From DATEPR01 sp036491115 (GTDB lineage Bacteria > Actinomycetota > Actinomycetes > Mycobacteriales > Pseudonocardiaceae), in assembly GCA_036491115.1 (NCBI GenBank), contig DASXCQ010000083.1:18185-82184 (forward strand): a stretch of DNA of 64,000 bases, written 5' to 3'. Position 1 is the stretch's first letter. Each line of letters opens with the position of its first letter. The notes under the pieces are model-generated. The model did not search any database, was not told the origin of the DNA, and was given only the letters and a program-made list of their open reading frames with translations. The position numbers were made by a program, and so were the translations under genes. Below are positions 32,926 to 41,573 of this stretch, piece after piece.

Positions 32926-34523
32926 CACATCCGGAAGACGCCGAAGCCCCCGGCGCCGTGGACGGGCGCGGTGTGCGCCACGGACAGGCAGATGCCCAGG
33001 ACCGTCCTGGTGTCCCTGGGGTCGATCACGCCGTCGTCGTAGAGCCGGCCGGACAGGTAGGTGGCCGCCGACTGCGACTCCACCTGTTCCTCCACGGTTT
33101 TCCGCAGCCGCACGTCCGCTTCTTCGTCGTACCGCTGGCCGCGGGCGGTCGCGGCCTGGCGGGCCACGATGGACAGCACGCCGGCCAACTGGGCCGGTCC
33201 CATCACCGCGGACTTGGCGTTGGGCCAGCTGAACAGGAACCGGGGGTCGTAGGCGCGGCCGCACATGCCGTAGTTGCCGGCGCCGTAGGACGCGCCCATG
33301 ACGACGGTGAAGTGCGGGACCGTGCTGTTGGACACGGCGTTGATCATCATCGCGCCGTGCTTGATGATGCCGGCCCGCTCGTAGTCGCGGCCCACCATGT
33401 AGCCGGTGGTGTTCTGCAGGAACAGCAGTGGTATGTGCCGCTGGTTGGCCAGCTGGATGAACTGGGCGGCCTTCTGCGACTCCTCGCTGAACAGGACGCC
33501 GCGCTCGTTGGCCAGCACGCCGATCCGGTAGCCGTGGATCGACGCCCACCCGGTGACCAGGCTGTTCCCGTAGAGCGGCTTGAACTCGTCGAACACCGAG
33601 CCGTCCACGATCCTGGCGATCACCTCGCGCGGGTCGAACGGCGTCCTCGGATCGGTGGGGACCAGGCCGAGCAGCTCGTCCGGGTCGTGCTCCGGCTCGG
33701 CGAACGCGGCGGCCGGTGCCGGGCCCTGCTTGTGCCAGTTGAGGTTCGCCACGATCCGGCGGCCGATGCGCAGCGCGTCCAGTTCGTCCTCGGCGAGGTA
33801 GTCGGCCAGGCCGGACTCGGTGGCGTGCATGTGCGCGCCGCCCAGCGACTCGTCGTCGGACTCCTCGCCGGTGGCCATCTTCACCAGCGGCGGACCCGCG
33901 AGGAAGACCTTCGCCCGGTCGCGGACGAGCACCGAGTAGTCGGACATGCCGGGCAGGTAGGCGCCGCCTGCGGTGGAGTTGCCGAACACCAGGGCGATCG
34001 TGGGCACCCGCCGGGCGGACGAGCGGGTCAGGTCGCGGAACATCCGGCCGCCCGGGATGAAGATCTCGCCCTGCGAGTTCAGGTCGGCACCGCCGGACTC
34101 GACCAACTGCACCAAGGGCAGCTGGTTGGCGGCGGCGATCTCACTGGCCCGGAAGCTCTTGCGCAGCGTCCACGGGTTGCTCGCGCCGCCACGCACGGTC
34201 GGGTCGTTGGCGACGACGAGGCACTCGACCCCCTCGATCACGCCGATCCCGACCACCACACTCGCACCGAGCGGGAACTCGGTGCCCCAGGCGGCCAGCG
34301 GCGACAGCTCCAGGAACGCGCTGTCCTGGTCGAGCAGCAGTTCGATCCGTTCCCTGGCCAGCAGTTTGCCACGCTTGTGGTGGCGGTCGACGTACTTCTC
34401 GCCGCCACCGGCCAGCGCCTTGGCGTGCTCGGCGGCCAGGTCGCTGAGCCGGTCCAGCATCGCCGACCGGTTGTCCCGGTAGTCGTCGGTCGTCGGGTCG
34501 AGCGTGCTGCGCAGTGTCGTCAT
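32925..34523 (-). CDS. Acyl-CoA carboxylase beta subunit (carboxyltransferase)
   Basis: 532-residue carboxyltransferase of the MCC/GCC-beta type: KRGKLLARERIELLLD, GGARVxxH-type segment replaced by VVVANDPTVRGGASNPWTL, the acyl-CoA site YLPGMSDYSVLV, GGAHMHATESGLADYLAEDE and FLQNTTGYMVGRDYERAG. The ATG overlaps the upstream ACAD stop (ATGA). Pairs with the alpha subunit directly downstream. Confidence 0.93.
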   Translation of the reverse strand: MTTLRSTLDPTTDDYRDNRSAMLDRLSDLAAEHAKALAGGGEKYVDRHHKRGKLLARERIELLLDQDSAFLELSPLAAWGTEFPLGASVVVGIGVIEGVECLVVANDPTVRGGASNPWTLRKSFRASEIAAANQLPLVQLVESGGADLNSQGEIFIPGGRMFRDLTRSSARRVPTIALVFGNSTAGGAYLPGMSDYSVLVRDRAKVFLAGPPLVKMATGEESDDESLGGAHMHATESGLADYLAEDELDALRIGRRIVANLNWHKQGPAPAAAFAEPEHDPDELLGLVPTDPRTPFDPREVIARIVDGSVFDEFKPLYGNSLVTGWASIHGYRIGVLANERGVLFSEESQKAAQFIQLANQRHIPLLFLQNTTGYMVGRDYERAGIIKHGAMMINAVSNSTVPHFTVVMGASYGAGNYGMCGRAYDPRFLFSWPNAKSAVMGPAQLAGVLSIVARQAATARGQRYDEEADVRLRKTVEEQVESQSAATYLSGRLYDDGVIDPRDTRTVLGICLSVAHTAPVHGAGGFGVFRM

Positions 34524-35665
34524 GCGGTGAACCCCCACCGTCGGGCCGCCAGTTCGGCCAGCACCTCCGTCGTGCCGCCGCCGATGCCGAGGATCCGCGA
34601 GTCGCGGTAGTGACGCTCCACTTCGGACTCTCGCATGTAGCCCATGCCGCCGTGCAACTGGACGGCCGCGTCGACCACGAAGTCACAGGCCGCCACGGCC
34701 GAGTTCTTCGCGACGCACACCTGGGCCACCACCTCCTCGCCCGCCGCGATCCGCTCGGCGACGGACCGGACATAGGTACGGGCCACGTCGATCCGGCCGG
34801 CCATGTCGACCAGCCGGTGCCGGACCAGTTGCCGGGAGATCAGTGGCCTGCCGAACGTCTCCCGCTGCCGCACCCAGGCCAGCGTGAGGTCGAGGCAGCG
34901 CTGCGCGGTCGCGTACGCCTGTACCGCCAGGCCGATCCGCTCCACCTGGAACTGGCGCATCAGCAGGGCGAAACCACCGTTCTCGGTGCCGACCAGGTTG
35001 GTTGCCGGCACCCTTGCGTCCACGAAGGACAGTTCGGCGGTGTCAGAGCAGTGCCAGCCCATCTTGGCCAGCTTGCGGGTCACGGTGAACCCCGGCGTGT
35101 CGCGTGGCACCACCAGCAGGCTGACACCGCGGTGGCCCGGCTCGCCGGTGCGGACCGCCGTGGTCACGAAGTCGGCGCGCCAGCCGGACGTGATGAACGT
35201 CTTGGCGCCGTCGACCACGTAGTGGTCGCCGTCCCGCCTGGCCGTGGTGGTCAGCGAGGCCACATCGGATCCGCCGCCCGGTTCGGTGACCGCGAGCGAG
35301 CCGATCAGCGTGCCGACCAGTGTCGGCCGCACGAACCGGTCGATCAGGTCCGGCTGGCCCGCGTCCACGATGTGCGGCAGCGCGATGCCGTGGGTCATCA
35401 GGCCGGCGACCAGCCCGGACGAGCCGCCCGCCTGGATCAGCTCCTCGGTGACGACGACGGTGTCCAGCAGGTCGCCACCACCACCGCCGACCTCCGTCGG
35501 GAAGCCGACACCGAGCAGTCCGATCTTGGCCGCCGTGCGGTGCAGGTCGCGGGGCAGTTCGCCCTCGTCCTCCCACCCGGGCAGATGCGGCGCGACCTCG
35601 CGCTCCACGAAGCGCCGCACGGTGGCCCGCAGCACGCGCCGCTCCGGGGTGTCGAACGCGGTCAC
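34520..35665 (-). CDS. Acyl-CoA dehydrogenase (second)
   Basis: 381-residue ACAD with SLAVTEPGGGSDVASL (FAD/substrate), GAKTFITSG, an RxTFGRPL-type RQRETFGRPLISRQ, and C-terminal QLHGGMGYMRESEVER. GTG 35665 overlaps the AtuA-like gene stop (GTGA). It differs from the other operon ACAD, consistent with two desaturation steps in one pathway, for example acting before and after carboxylation. Confidence 0.9.
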   Translation of the reverse strand: MTAFDTPERRVLRATVRRFVEREVAPHLPGWEDEGELPRDLHRTAAKIGLLGVGFPTEVGGGGGDLLDTVVVTEELIQAGGSSGLVAGLMTHGIALPHIVDAGQPDLIDRFVRPTLVGTLIGSLAVTEPGGGSDVASLTTTARRDGDHYVVDGAKTFITSGWRADFVTTAVRTGEPGHRGVSLLVVPRDTPGFTVTRKLAKMGWHCSDTAELSFVDARVPATNLVGTENGGFALLMRQFQVERIGLAVQAYATAQRCLDLTLAWVRQRETFGRPLISRQLVRHRLVDMAGRIDVARTYVRSVAERIAAGEEVVAQVCVAKNSAVAACDFVVDAAVQLHGGMGYMRESEVERHYRDSRILGIGGGTTEVLAELAARRWGFTA

Positions 35666-37320
35666 AGCAGCACCTCCGGTACGTCGGCGATCCGCGAGCG
35701 CAGCCACTCCCCCAGCGCCTTGGCCTGCGGGTCGAACCGGGTCGACGCGGCGACGCCCTCGCCGAGCAGGCCGTGCAGGACGAAGTTCACCGCGCGCAGA
35801 CTGGGCAGCGGATGGCGCTCGATGTCCAGGTCCCTGGCCTCGGGCAGCAGTGTGCGCAGGCGGTCGGTGGTGAGGTAGCCGGCCAACCAGGGATAGGCGG
35901 CGTCGGTACGCACCCACACGCCCAGGTTCGCGTCGCCGCCCTTGTCCCCGGACCGGGCGCCCAGCACGGTGCCCAGCGGGACCTGCCGGGTCGGGCCGGT
36001 GACCGGTTCGGCGTCGGGTTCGTCGAGTTCGGCCGGCGCGGCGGTCGGCGGGTGGGGTGCGACATCGATGCGGCGGCCGTCGGGCAGCACGGCGACGTGC
36101 GGCACCACGGCGGCCGGCACGTACTCCGGGCGGTACACGCCCACCGGGGTGCCGTCTGCCGGTGGCGCGGTGAGCGTGAAGCCCGGATAGGACGCCAGGG
36201 CCAGTTCCACGCAGGCACGGGAAAATGCCTTGGCGCGCTTGGAGTCCGGGGTGCGGACAGTGGCGTGCAGGAAGGCGCTGGCCCGCTCCTCGGAGTCCGC
36301 GTCGGTGTGGTCGGTGCGGGCCAGTGTCCAGGTCACGTCGGCACCGCCGACCTGGCGGCGGACCAGCGCGGCCTTGGTCTCGATGTCCAGCCCGCACAGG
36401 ACGAACGTGGCGCTGTTGCGGAAGCCGGCGAGCGTGTTCAGGCAGACCTTGGCGGTGCCCGGCGGCGGTTCGCCGTGCACGCCGGTGATCCGGACGCGAT
36501 CCGGCCCGTCGGCGGCCAGGTCGATGGTGTCGAACCTCGTGGTGACGTCCGGGCCGAGATAGCGCGGGCCGCCGATCTCGTAGAGCAGTTGGGCCGTCAC
36601 GGTTTCCACAGTCACGGCGCCGCCGGTGCCGGGGTGTTTGGTGATCACCGCGGTGCCGTCGTCGTGCAGTTCGGCGACGGGGAAGCCGATGTGGTCGGCG
36701 TCGAGCAGTTCGGTGAAGAAGCTGAAGTTGCCGCCGGTGGCCTGCGCGCCGCACTCGATGACGTGACCGGCGACGGTGGCACCGGCCAACGCGTCGTAAT
36801 CGGTGCAAGCCCAGCCGAAATGGGCCGCGGCCGGGCCGGTGACCAGCGACGCGTCGGTGACCCGGCCGGTCACCACCACGTCCGCGCCGGCCGCGAGGCA
36901 CTCGGCGATACCCCAGCCGCCCAGGTACGCATTCGCGGTCAGCGCGCCGGTCAGACCGAGTTCGTCCGCGCGCGGCAGCAGGTCGTCGCCCTCGACGTGC
37001 GCCACCCTGACCGGGATGCCCAGGCGTTCGGCGAGTGCGCGCACGGCATCCGCGAGGCCGGCGGGGTTCAGCCCGCCCGCGTTGCTCACGATCCGCACGC
37101 CCCGGTCCACGGCCAGGCCGAGGCAGTCCTCCAGTTGGCGCAGGAAGGTCGTGGCGTAGCCGGCGTTCGGGTCGCGCAGGCGTTGACGGCCCAGGATGAG
37201 CATGGTCAGCTCGGCCAGGTAGTCGCCGGTCAGGACGTCCAGCTCGCCGCCGGTGAGCATCTCGCGCATCGCGGCGAAGCGGTCGCCGTAGAAACCGGAC
37301 ATGTTGCCGATCCGCAGCAT
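35662..37320 (-). CDS. Acyclic terpene utilization AtuA family protein (DUF1446)
   Basis: 552 residues. The N-terminal AtuA domain begins RIGNMSGFYGDR and includes GDYLAELTMLILGR and VSNAGGLNPAGLADAV; the C-terminal AtuA-like domain includes the LGARSGDKGGDANLGVWVR motif. AtuA proteins are required for growth on citronellol/geraniol in pseudomonads, but their reaction is undefined. Together with the carboxylase and ACAD genes this suggests an acyclic terpenoid or branched acid pathway. ATG 37320 overlaps the preceding stop (TGATG). Confidence 0.92.
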   Translation of the reverse strand: MLRIGNMSGFYGDRFAAMREMLTGGELDVLTGDYLAELTMLILGRQRLRDPNAGYATTFLRQLEDCLGLAVDRGVRIVSNAGGLNPAGLADAVRALAERLGIPVRVAHVEGDDLLPRADELGLTGALTANAYLGGWGIAECLAAGADVVVTGRVTDASLVTGPAAAHFGWACTDYDALAGATVAGHVIECGAQATGGNFSFFTELLDADHIGFPVAELHDDGTAVITKHPGTGGAVTVETVTAQLLYEIGGPRYLGPDVTTRFDTIDLAADGPDRVRITGVHGEPPPGTAKVCLNTLAGFRNSATFVLCGLDIETKAALVRRQVGGADVTWTLARTDHTDADSEERASAFLHATVRTPDSKRAKAFSRACVELALASYPGFTLTAPPADGTPVGVYRPEYVPAAVVPHVAVLPDGRRIDVAPHPPTAAPAELDEPDAEPVTGPTRQVPLGTVLGARSGDKGGDANLGVWVRTDAAYPWLAGYLTTDRLRTLLPEARDLDIERHPLPSLRAVNFVLHGLLGEGVAASTRFDPQAKALGEWLRSRIADVPEVLL

Positions 37321-38108
37321 CACGCGCCTCCCGGCTGCCGGCCGCCGCCGGGCGGACCGGCGAACGCCTGGGCGATCGGCACCCAGCGGGTGGCCCACTC
37401 GCCGGTGGCCCGGACGGCCAGGTCGGCGCGGTGGCGGCGCTGGGTGACGAGCAGGCAGAAGTCCAGTGCGGGTGCGGTGACCCGGTCCGGTGCGTCGTCA
37501 GGACCCCACGTCCACACTTCGCCGTCCGGGCCGGTCAGTTCCACCCGGAACGGGGCCGGTGGCGCGGTCAGGCCGTGCACGGCGAAGGCGAACGCGACCG
37601 TGCGGACGCCGATGTGCGCCACGTTGCGCAGCCGGGTGGTCGGCGTCCGGTGCACGCCAAGCGCGTCGGCGACGTCCTGGCCGTGCGCCCAGGTCTCCAT
37701 CAGCCGCGCGGTCGCCATGGACGCGGCACTCATCGGCGGGCCGAACCACGGCAGCTTCCGCCCGCCCGGCACCGCTTTCAGCGCGGCCGCGATGTCCTGC
37801 CGGCCGGCCCGCCAGTCGGCCAGCAGTTGGTCCGGCGGCAGGGCGGCACCCGTGGCCGCCGCGCCCTCCACCAGTGCGGTGCCCTCGGCCATCGCCGAGC
37901 GGATCACCTCGGAGAACGCGTCGACGTCGGTGGCGGCGAGCACGGCGGCATGGTCGGTCCAGGTGAGGTGGGCGATCTGGTGGGCCACGGTCCAGCCGTC
38001 GGCCGGTGTCATCGTGCGCCAGGCTCGTTCGTCTATTATGGACACAATGGCGTCCAGATCGGCGCCCTCGGCGGTGAGATCGGCGAGCAGGCCGGCGGTG
38101 TCGGTCAC
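37320..38108 (-). CDS. TIGR03084-like mycothiol-dependent maleylpyruvate isomerase family protein
   Basis: 262 residues with an N-terminal DinB-like bundle (TPADGWTVAHQIAHLTWTDHAA; His residues fit a metal site) and a C-terminal SCP2-like region (VELTGPDGEVWTWGPDD). This TIGR03084 type is regularly encoded beside AtuA-family genes in actinobacteria. GTG 38108 follows the tetR stop by 1 nt. A thiol or CoA-transfer role is only inference. Confidence 0.85.
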   Translation of the reverse strand: MTDTAGLLADLTAEGADLDAIVSIIDERAWRTMTPADGWTVAHQIAHLTWTDHAAVLAATDVDAFSEVIRSAMAEGTALVEGAAATGAALPPDQLLADWRAGRQDIAAALKAVPGGRKLPWFGPPMSAASMATARLMETWAHGQDVADALGVHRTPTTRLRNVAHIGVRTVAFAFAVHGLTAPPAPFRVELTGPDGEVWTWGPDDAPDRVTAPALDFCLLVTQRRHRADLAVRATGEWATRWVPIAQAFAGPPGGGRQPGGA

Positions 38109-38109
38109 G

Positions 38110-38715
38110 TCACTCTCCCCGGAGTACGCGTTCCAGCATGGTGGACCACTGGCGGACGATGCGGGCCCGCCTGCGGCTGTCGTCAGTGAGCAGGTTGGCC
38201 AGGGCGAGGCCCCTGGCCAGGTCGAGCGTGGCCTGGACGGCCTCGCGGACGCCGGGTCTCCGCTCGTCGGCGGTGAGCAGGCCGACCGCGATGCGGTGCA
38301 TCTCGCGGCCCAGGCGGGTCTCCAGGTCGACGACCTCCCGTCTCAGTTCGGGGTCGGTGCGCGCGGCCACCCAGAGTTCCAGTGCGGCGGTGAACAGCGG
38401 GCTGACGTAGAAGTCGATGATGAAGTCGGCCACGGCGGCGGTGCGGTCGCCGGTGTTCGGCAGCGCGGCGGCCTGCTCGATCATGGTGGCGACGCTCTGC
38501 GCGCCGACGTACTCGACGGCGGCGGCGACCAGTTCACCCCGCGTGCGGAAGTGGTGCAGTTGAGCGCCCCGGGACACGCCGGCGCGCTCGGCGACCAGCA
38601 CCGTCGTGGTGCCGGTCCAGCCGCGTTCGACGAGGCACTCGACGGTGGCCTCCATCAGCTTGCGGCGGGTCTCCCGACTCCGGTCGGCCTGGCGCTGCCT
38701 GGTTTGCGCGACCAC
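38110..38715 (-). CDS. TetR-family regulator of the acyl-CoA operon
   Basis: 201 residues; helix-turn-helix TTTVLVAERAGVSRGAQLHHF (about 36-57) and an all-helical ligand domain. It is the first gene of the seven-gene operon and so is likely autoregulatory, sensing an acyl-CoA intermediate. Start GTG 38715: TTGACT (38746-38751), 17 bp, GACACT (38723-38728) and 7 bp lead straight to the GTG, fitting a leaderless transcript. Confidence 0.88.
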   Translation of the reverse strand: MVAQTRQRQADRSRETRRKLMEATVECLVERGWTGTTTVLVAERAGVSRGAQLHHFRTRGELVAAAVEYVGAQSVATMIEQAAALPNTGDRTAAVADFIIDFYVSPLFTAALELWVAARTDPELRREVVDLETRLGREMHRIAVGLLTADERRPGVREAVQATLDLARGLALANLLTDDSRRRARIVRQWSTMLERVLRGE

Positions 38716-38780
38716 GAGCCCGAGTGTCGTCCCGTACTAACAAACAGTCAAGCCTGATTTTTAGTTACCTGGTCCGTAAC
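38716..38780 (-). promoter_or_regulatory. Operon promoter and candidate TetR operators
   Basis: The -35 TTGACT is at 38746-38751 and the -10 GACACT at 38723-38728. The inverted repeat ACTAA/TTAGT flanks the -35, and another, GTTAC-7 bp-GTAAC, lies at 38764-38780. Either could be the TetR site. Confidence 0.4.
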
Positions 38781-38826
38781 GCGACGGCACTCAGCCAATG
38801 GCGTGACGCCCTGGCATGATTTCCCG

Positions 38827-39240
38827 GTGACCGCTTGGGGCACCGGACCTTTCGACAACGACGAGGCCGTGTACTTCGCCGCGTCGCTGGACGACCTCGA
38901 TCCGGACGACAGACCCGACGCCATCCGGGAAGCGCTGAGCGCGGCCGCCGAGGAATCGGACTACCTGGACCGCGACGCCGGCGGCACGGCCGTGGCCGCG
39001 GCGGCGCTGGTGGCGGCGCGACAACCGGATGGCGAACCGATCGACTCGGCCCATGGGCCCAAGCAGGCCATTCCGGAGCTGGTGGCGGACTTGTGCCCGC
39101 TGGCCGTGCAGGCGTTGACGCGGGTGCTGGCCGACGACTCGGAGCTGAACGAACTGTGGTCGGAATCGCCCGACGGCGACGCCTGGTTCACCACGATCGC
39201 CCAACTAGCCGAAATCCTGGCCGCCACCACGACCGCCTGA
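38827..39240 (+). CDS. DUF4259 protein
   Basis: 137 residues beginning TAWGTGPFDNDEAVYFAASL, the hallmark of DUF4259. Rich in acidic residues with an Ala-rich helix (AAAALVAARQ). The GTG at 38827 is chosen because this family starts directly at the conserved motif; CATGAT (38815-38820) lies 6 nt upstream, consistent with a leaderless mRNA. Function unknown. It is followed by 250 bp without any gene (39241-39490). Confidence 0.85.
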   Translation: MTAWGTGPFDNDEAVYFAASLDDLDPDDRPDAIREALSAAAEESDYLDRDAGGTAVAAAALVAARQPDGEPIDSAHGPKQAIPELVADLCPLAVQALTRVLADDSELNELWSESPDGDAWFTTIAQLAEILAATTTA

Positions 39241-39490
39241 CCACCGGACCGACCGCTCGCGCCCACACGGCCGACCGTCGACCGGCCCGGCGCCGATCGG
39301 GATGAGGACGCCCGCACGAGCCGATGCGTCGCCGCCCCGACGCTGCCATCGGCCGCATCCGGGCACGCCAGCCGCCCGACCCGATGGCCGGCCACGACGA
39401 CAGCCGCGGGCACCGGCCGAGGCGCCACCGGCCCCGCCATCCACCCGCAGCCCGGTGGTGCGCTGTCCGCTGCGACCGGTCAGGCGGCCC

Positions 39491-41506
39491 TCACAACAAC
39501 GTCAGCTGGCCCTGGTCCACCTCGCCGGGCGGCGCGCCGGGAGGCAGGGCACCGGCAGGCCAGACGGCCCGGTCCGGGTCGGACTCACCGGCGCCACCAC
39601 CCAACGGCTCGGCCGAGTCCTCAGCTCGCCCCACCCCACTGGCCAACCCGTGCCGCCGCAGCAACGGCCCGACCCGCTCCCCCAGCGACCGCCGGTACCG
39701 ACGATCGGCATAGCTACCCTTGCCGTAGATCTGCCGATACGTCGGCACCAGGTCCGGATGCTCCCGTCGTAACCACTCGGCGAACCACTCCCGCGCCCCC
39801 GGCCGCAGATGCAGCGGCAACACCGTCACCCCGGTCGCCCCGGCATCGGCAATGGCGGCCAGCAACTGGTCCAACTGCTCAACGGAATCGGTCAGCGCAG
39901 GCAGCACCGGCGCCACGAACACCCCGCACGGCAGCCCCGCCGCACGCACCCGCCGCACCAACTCCAACCGCGCCTGCGGACTCGGCGTGCCGGGCTCCAG
40001 CACCCGCTGGATCTCCCGGTCGACCAACGCGATCGACACCCCGAGACCCACCGGCACGTCCGTCGCCGCCGACGCCAGCAGCGGAATGTCGCGCGACAGC
40101 ACCGTGCCCTTGGTCAGGATCGATATCGGTGTGCCCGACGACGCGAGCGCGCCGATGATGCCGGGCATCAGGCGGTACCGGCCCTCGGCCCGCTGGTACG
40201 GGTCGGTGTTGGTGCCCATCGCCACGTGGTCACGTTGCCATTTCGGCGGGCGCAGTTGCGCCTTCAGCACCTCGACCGCATTGACCTTCACGATCACCTG
40301 ACTGTCGAAGTCGTGGCCGGAGTCCAGGTCCAGGTAGGTGTGGGTGTTGCGGGCGAAGCAGTTGTGGCTGACCACACCGTTGGCGATGAAGTCGCCGGTA
40401 CCGGTCGTGATGTCGAACATCGGCAGCGTGGTGTCCAAGGGCTGCACCGCGACCACGCCGAGCGCGGCGCCGGATTTGATCGCCAGGCCGTCGATCGAGC
40501 GCTTGCCGCTGTCCGCCGGGTCGACCGTGTGGAAGAACCGCAGGTGCTCGCCCAGGCCGCCGTTCAACCGCACCACCTGCGGCCCGACACCGGACGCCGA
40601 CTCCTCCACCGTGTGTGCAAACCGGAACCGCTCGAACCCGGCCAGCACCGTGCGCACCACGTCCGGGTCGGCGTTGCGGATCCGCAGCACCCGGCTGGAC
40701 CGGCCGCCGCGCGCGTCGAACACGCCGGCCAGGAAACCCTTGTGCCAACTGTCGTTCGGCACGTCCGGCCACGCCAGCAGATCGGCCGCCGTGTCCACAT
40801 CCAGGCCGAAGTCGGCCAGGTAACCCACGGCCCGGCGGGACACCTCGTCCGGTGCGGACGTCAGTCGGAACCGGGACACCCGGTCGCGGTAGCCGGCGCC
40901 GGCACCGCCGCGCAGCAGGCCGGACAGGTAGCCACGCCGATAGTCCGCGTCGGGCTCCGGCGGCGTGCCGAACCCGCCGGTGCCCATCAACTTGTTGCCA
41001 CTGGTCAGATGCGGCCGCCGGTGTGCGCCGGTGGTGGTGCCGGTGACGTGCTTCCAGCCGCGCTCGGTGAGGAACCGGTGGTCGGCGCTGGTGACCAGCT
41101 CGGTGCCGTCGGCGAGGGTGACTCGATAGGCCCGCTTCTCCGTGGACCAGTGGGCCAGCACCTCGGTGCGGACATACCGCCGGTAGCGGCCGAACAGCCG
41201 TGTGCCGTAGATGCGGTCGCCCACCACGAGATCCGCGATCGGCCTGGTCCGGCCGTCGGCCATCAGTACCGGCGTCTCGCCGGCCAGGCAGTAGACGCAG
41301 CCGTGCGAGCAGCCCCGGTACGGATTCACCGTCCAGCTGAACGGCATCGTGGACCCACCCGCCACCCGGTTGAGCACCGACCGCGCCAGCACCTCGTGGA
41401 ACACGAGGCCCTCGAACTCGGGCGTGCGGACGCTGCGCACCAGACCCCCGATCCCCGGGAGAGCCTGCTGCGCCTGCTCACTCACGCGTTGCCGGTCCCA
41501 TCTCAC
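39491..41506 (-). CDS. Intein-containing Rv2578c-family radical SAM protein
   Basis: 671 residues as translated, 361 after splicing. The host protein is a radical SAM enzyme of the spore photoproduct lyase-like/Rv2578c family: NPYRGCSHGCVY-(intein)-CFARNTHTYLDLD makes a CX3CX2C cluster motif, followed by TNTDPYQRAEGRYRLM and TVLPLHLRPGAREWF. The start GTG 41506 corresponds to the MRW start of relatives and is preceded by TTGACG-17-TCGAAT-6, a leaderless promoter covered by a LexA box. SOS induction, and hence a DNA-damage role, is inferred. No partner gene is apparent. Confidence 0.93.
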   Translation of the reverse strand: MRWDRQRVSEQAQQALPGIGGLVRSVRTPEFEGLVFHEVLARSVLNRVAGGSTMPFSWTVNPYRGCSHGCVYCLAGETPVLMADGRTRPIADLVVGDRIYGTRLFGRYRRYVRTEVLAHWSTEKRAYRVTLADGTELVTSADHRFLTERGWKHVTGTTTGAHRRPHLTSGNKLMGTGGFGTPPEPDADYRRGYLSGLLRGGAGAGYRDRVSRFRLTSAPDEVSRRAVGYLADFGLDVDTAADLLAWPDVPNDSWHKGFLAGVFDARGGRSSRVLRIRNADPDVVRTVLAGFERFRFAHTVEESASGVGPQVVRLNGGLGEHLRFFHTVDPADSGKRSIDGLAIKSGAALGVVAVQPLDTTLPMFDITTGTGDFIANGVVSHNCFARNTHTYLDLDSGHDFDSQVIVKVNAVEVLKAQLRPPKWQRDHVAMGTNTDPYQRAEGRYRLMPGIIGALASSGTPISILTKGTVLSRDIPLLASAATDVPVGLGVSIALVDREIQRVLEPGTPSPQARLELVRRVRAAGLPCGVFVAPVLPALTDSVEQLDQLLAAIADAGATGVTVLPLHLRPGAREWFAEWLRREHPDLVPTYRQIYGKGSYADRRYRRSLGERVGPLLRRHGLASGVGRAEDSAEPLGGGAGESDPDRAVWPAGALPPGAPPGEVDQGQLTLL
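40361..41290 (-). other. Intein (310 residues) in the radical SAM gene
   Basis: It begins with Cys1 in CLAGETPVLMADGRT (block A), carries a TSADHRF block B and ends FDITTGTGDFIANG (block F) and GVVSHN, with Cys as the +1 extein residue. It therefore interrupts the gene exactly before the third cysteine of the CX3CX2C motif. Residues about 120-195 contain GYLSGLLRGG and GFLAGVFDARGG, two degenerate LAGLIDADG motifs; the first lacks its acidic residue, so the homing endonuclease is probably dead while splicing residues are intact. Confidence 0.92.
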
Positions 41507-41514
41507 CCATCGAT

Positions 41515-41530
41515 TCGAACACATGTTCGA
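41515..41530 (-). promoter_or_regulatory. LexA (SOS) box between the radical SAM gene and the GNAT gene
   Basis: TCGAACACATGTTCGA is a perfect match to the Gram-positive/actinobacterial SOS consensus TCGAAC-N4-GTTCGA. It overlaps the spacer and -10 of the predicted radical SAM promoter (TTGACG at 41536-41541, 17 bp, TCGAAT at 41513-41518). Confidence 0.88.
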
Positions 41531-41560
41531 ACAGGCGTCAAATGAGATTCGCCCGAACGG

Positions 41561-41573
41561 TATGGTCCGTTCA
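41561..41573 (+). promoter_or_regulatory. -10 element for the leaderless GNAT transcript
   Basis: TATGGT (41561-41566) is 6 nt upstream of the ATG at 41573, which has no ribosome binding site. The -35 is weak. The LexA box lies about 30 bp further upstream, so shared SOS control is possible. Confidence 0.4.
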
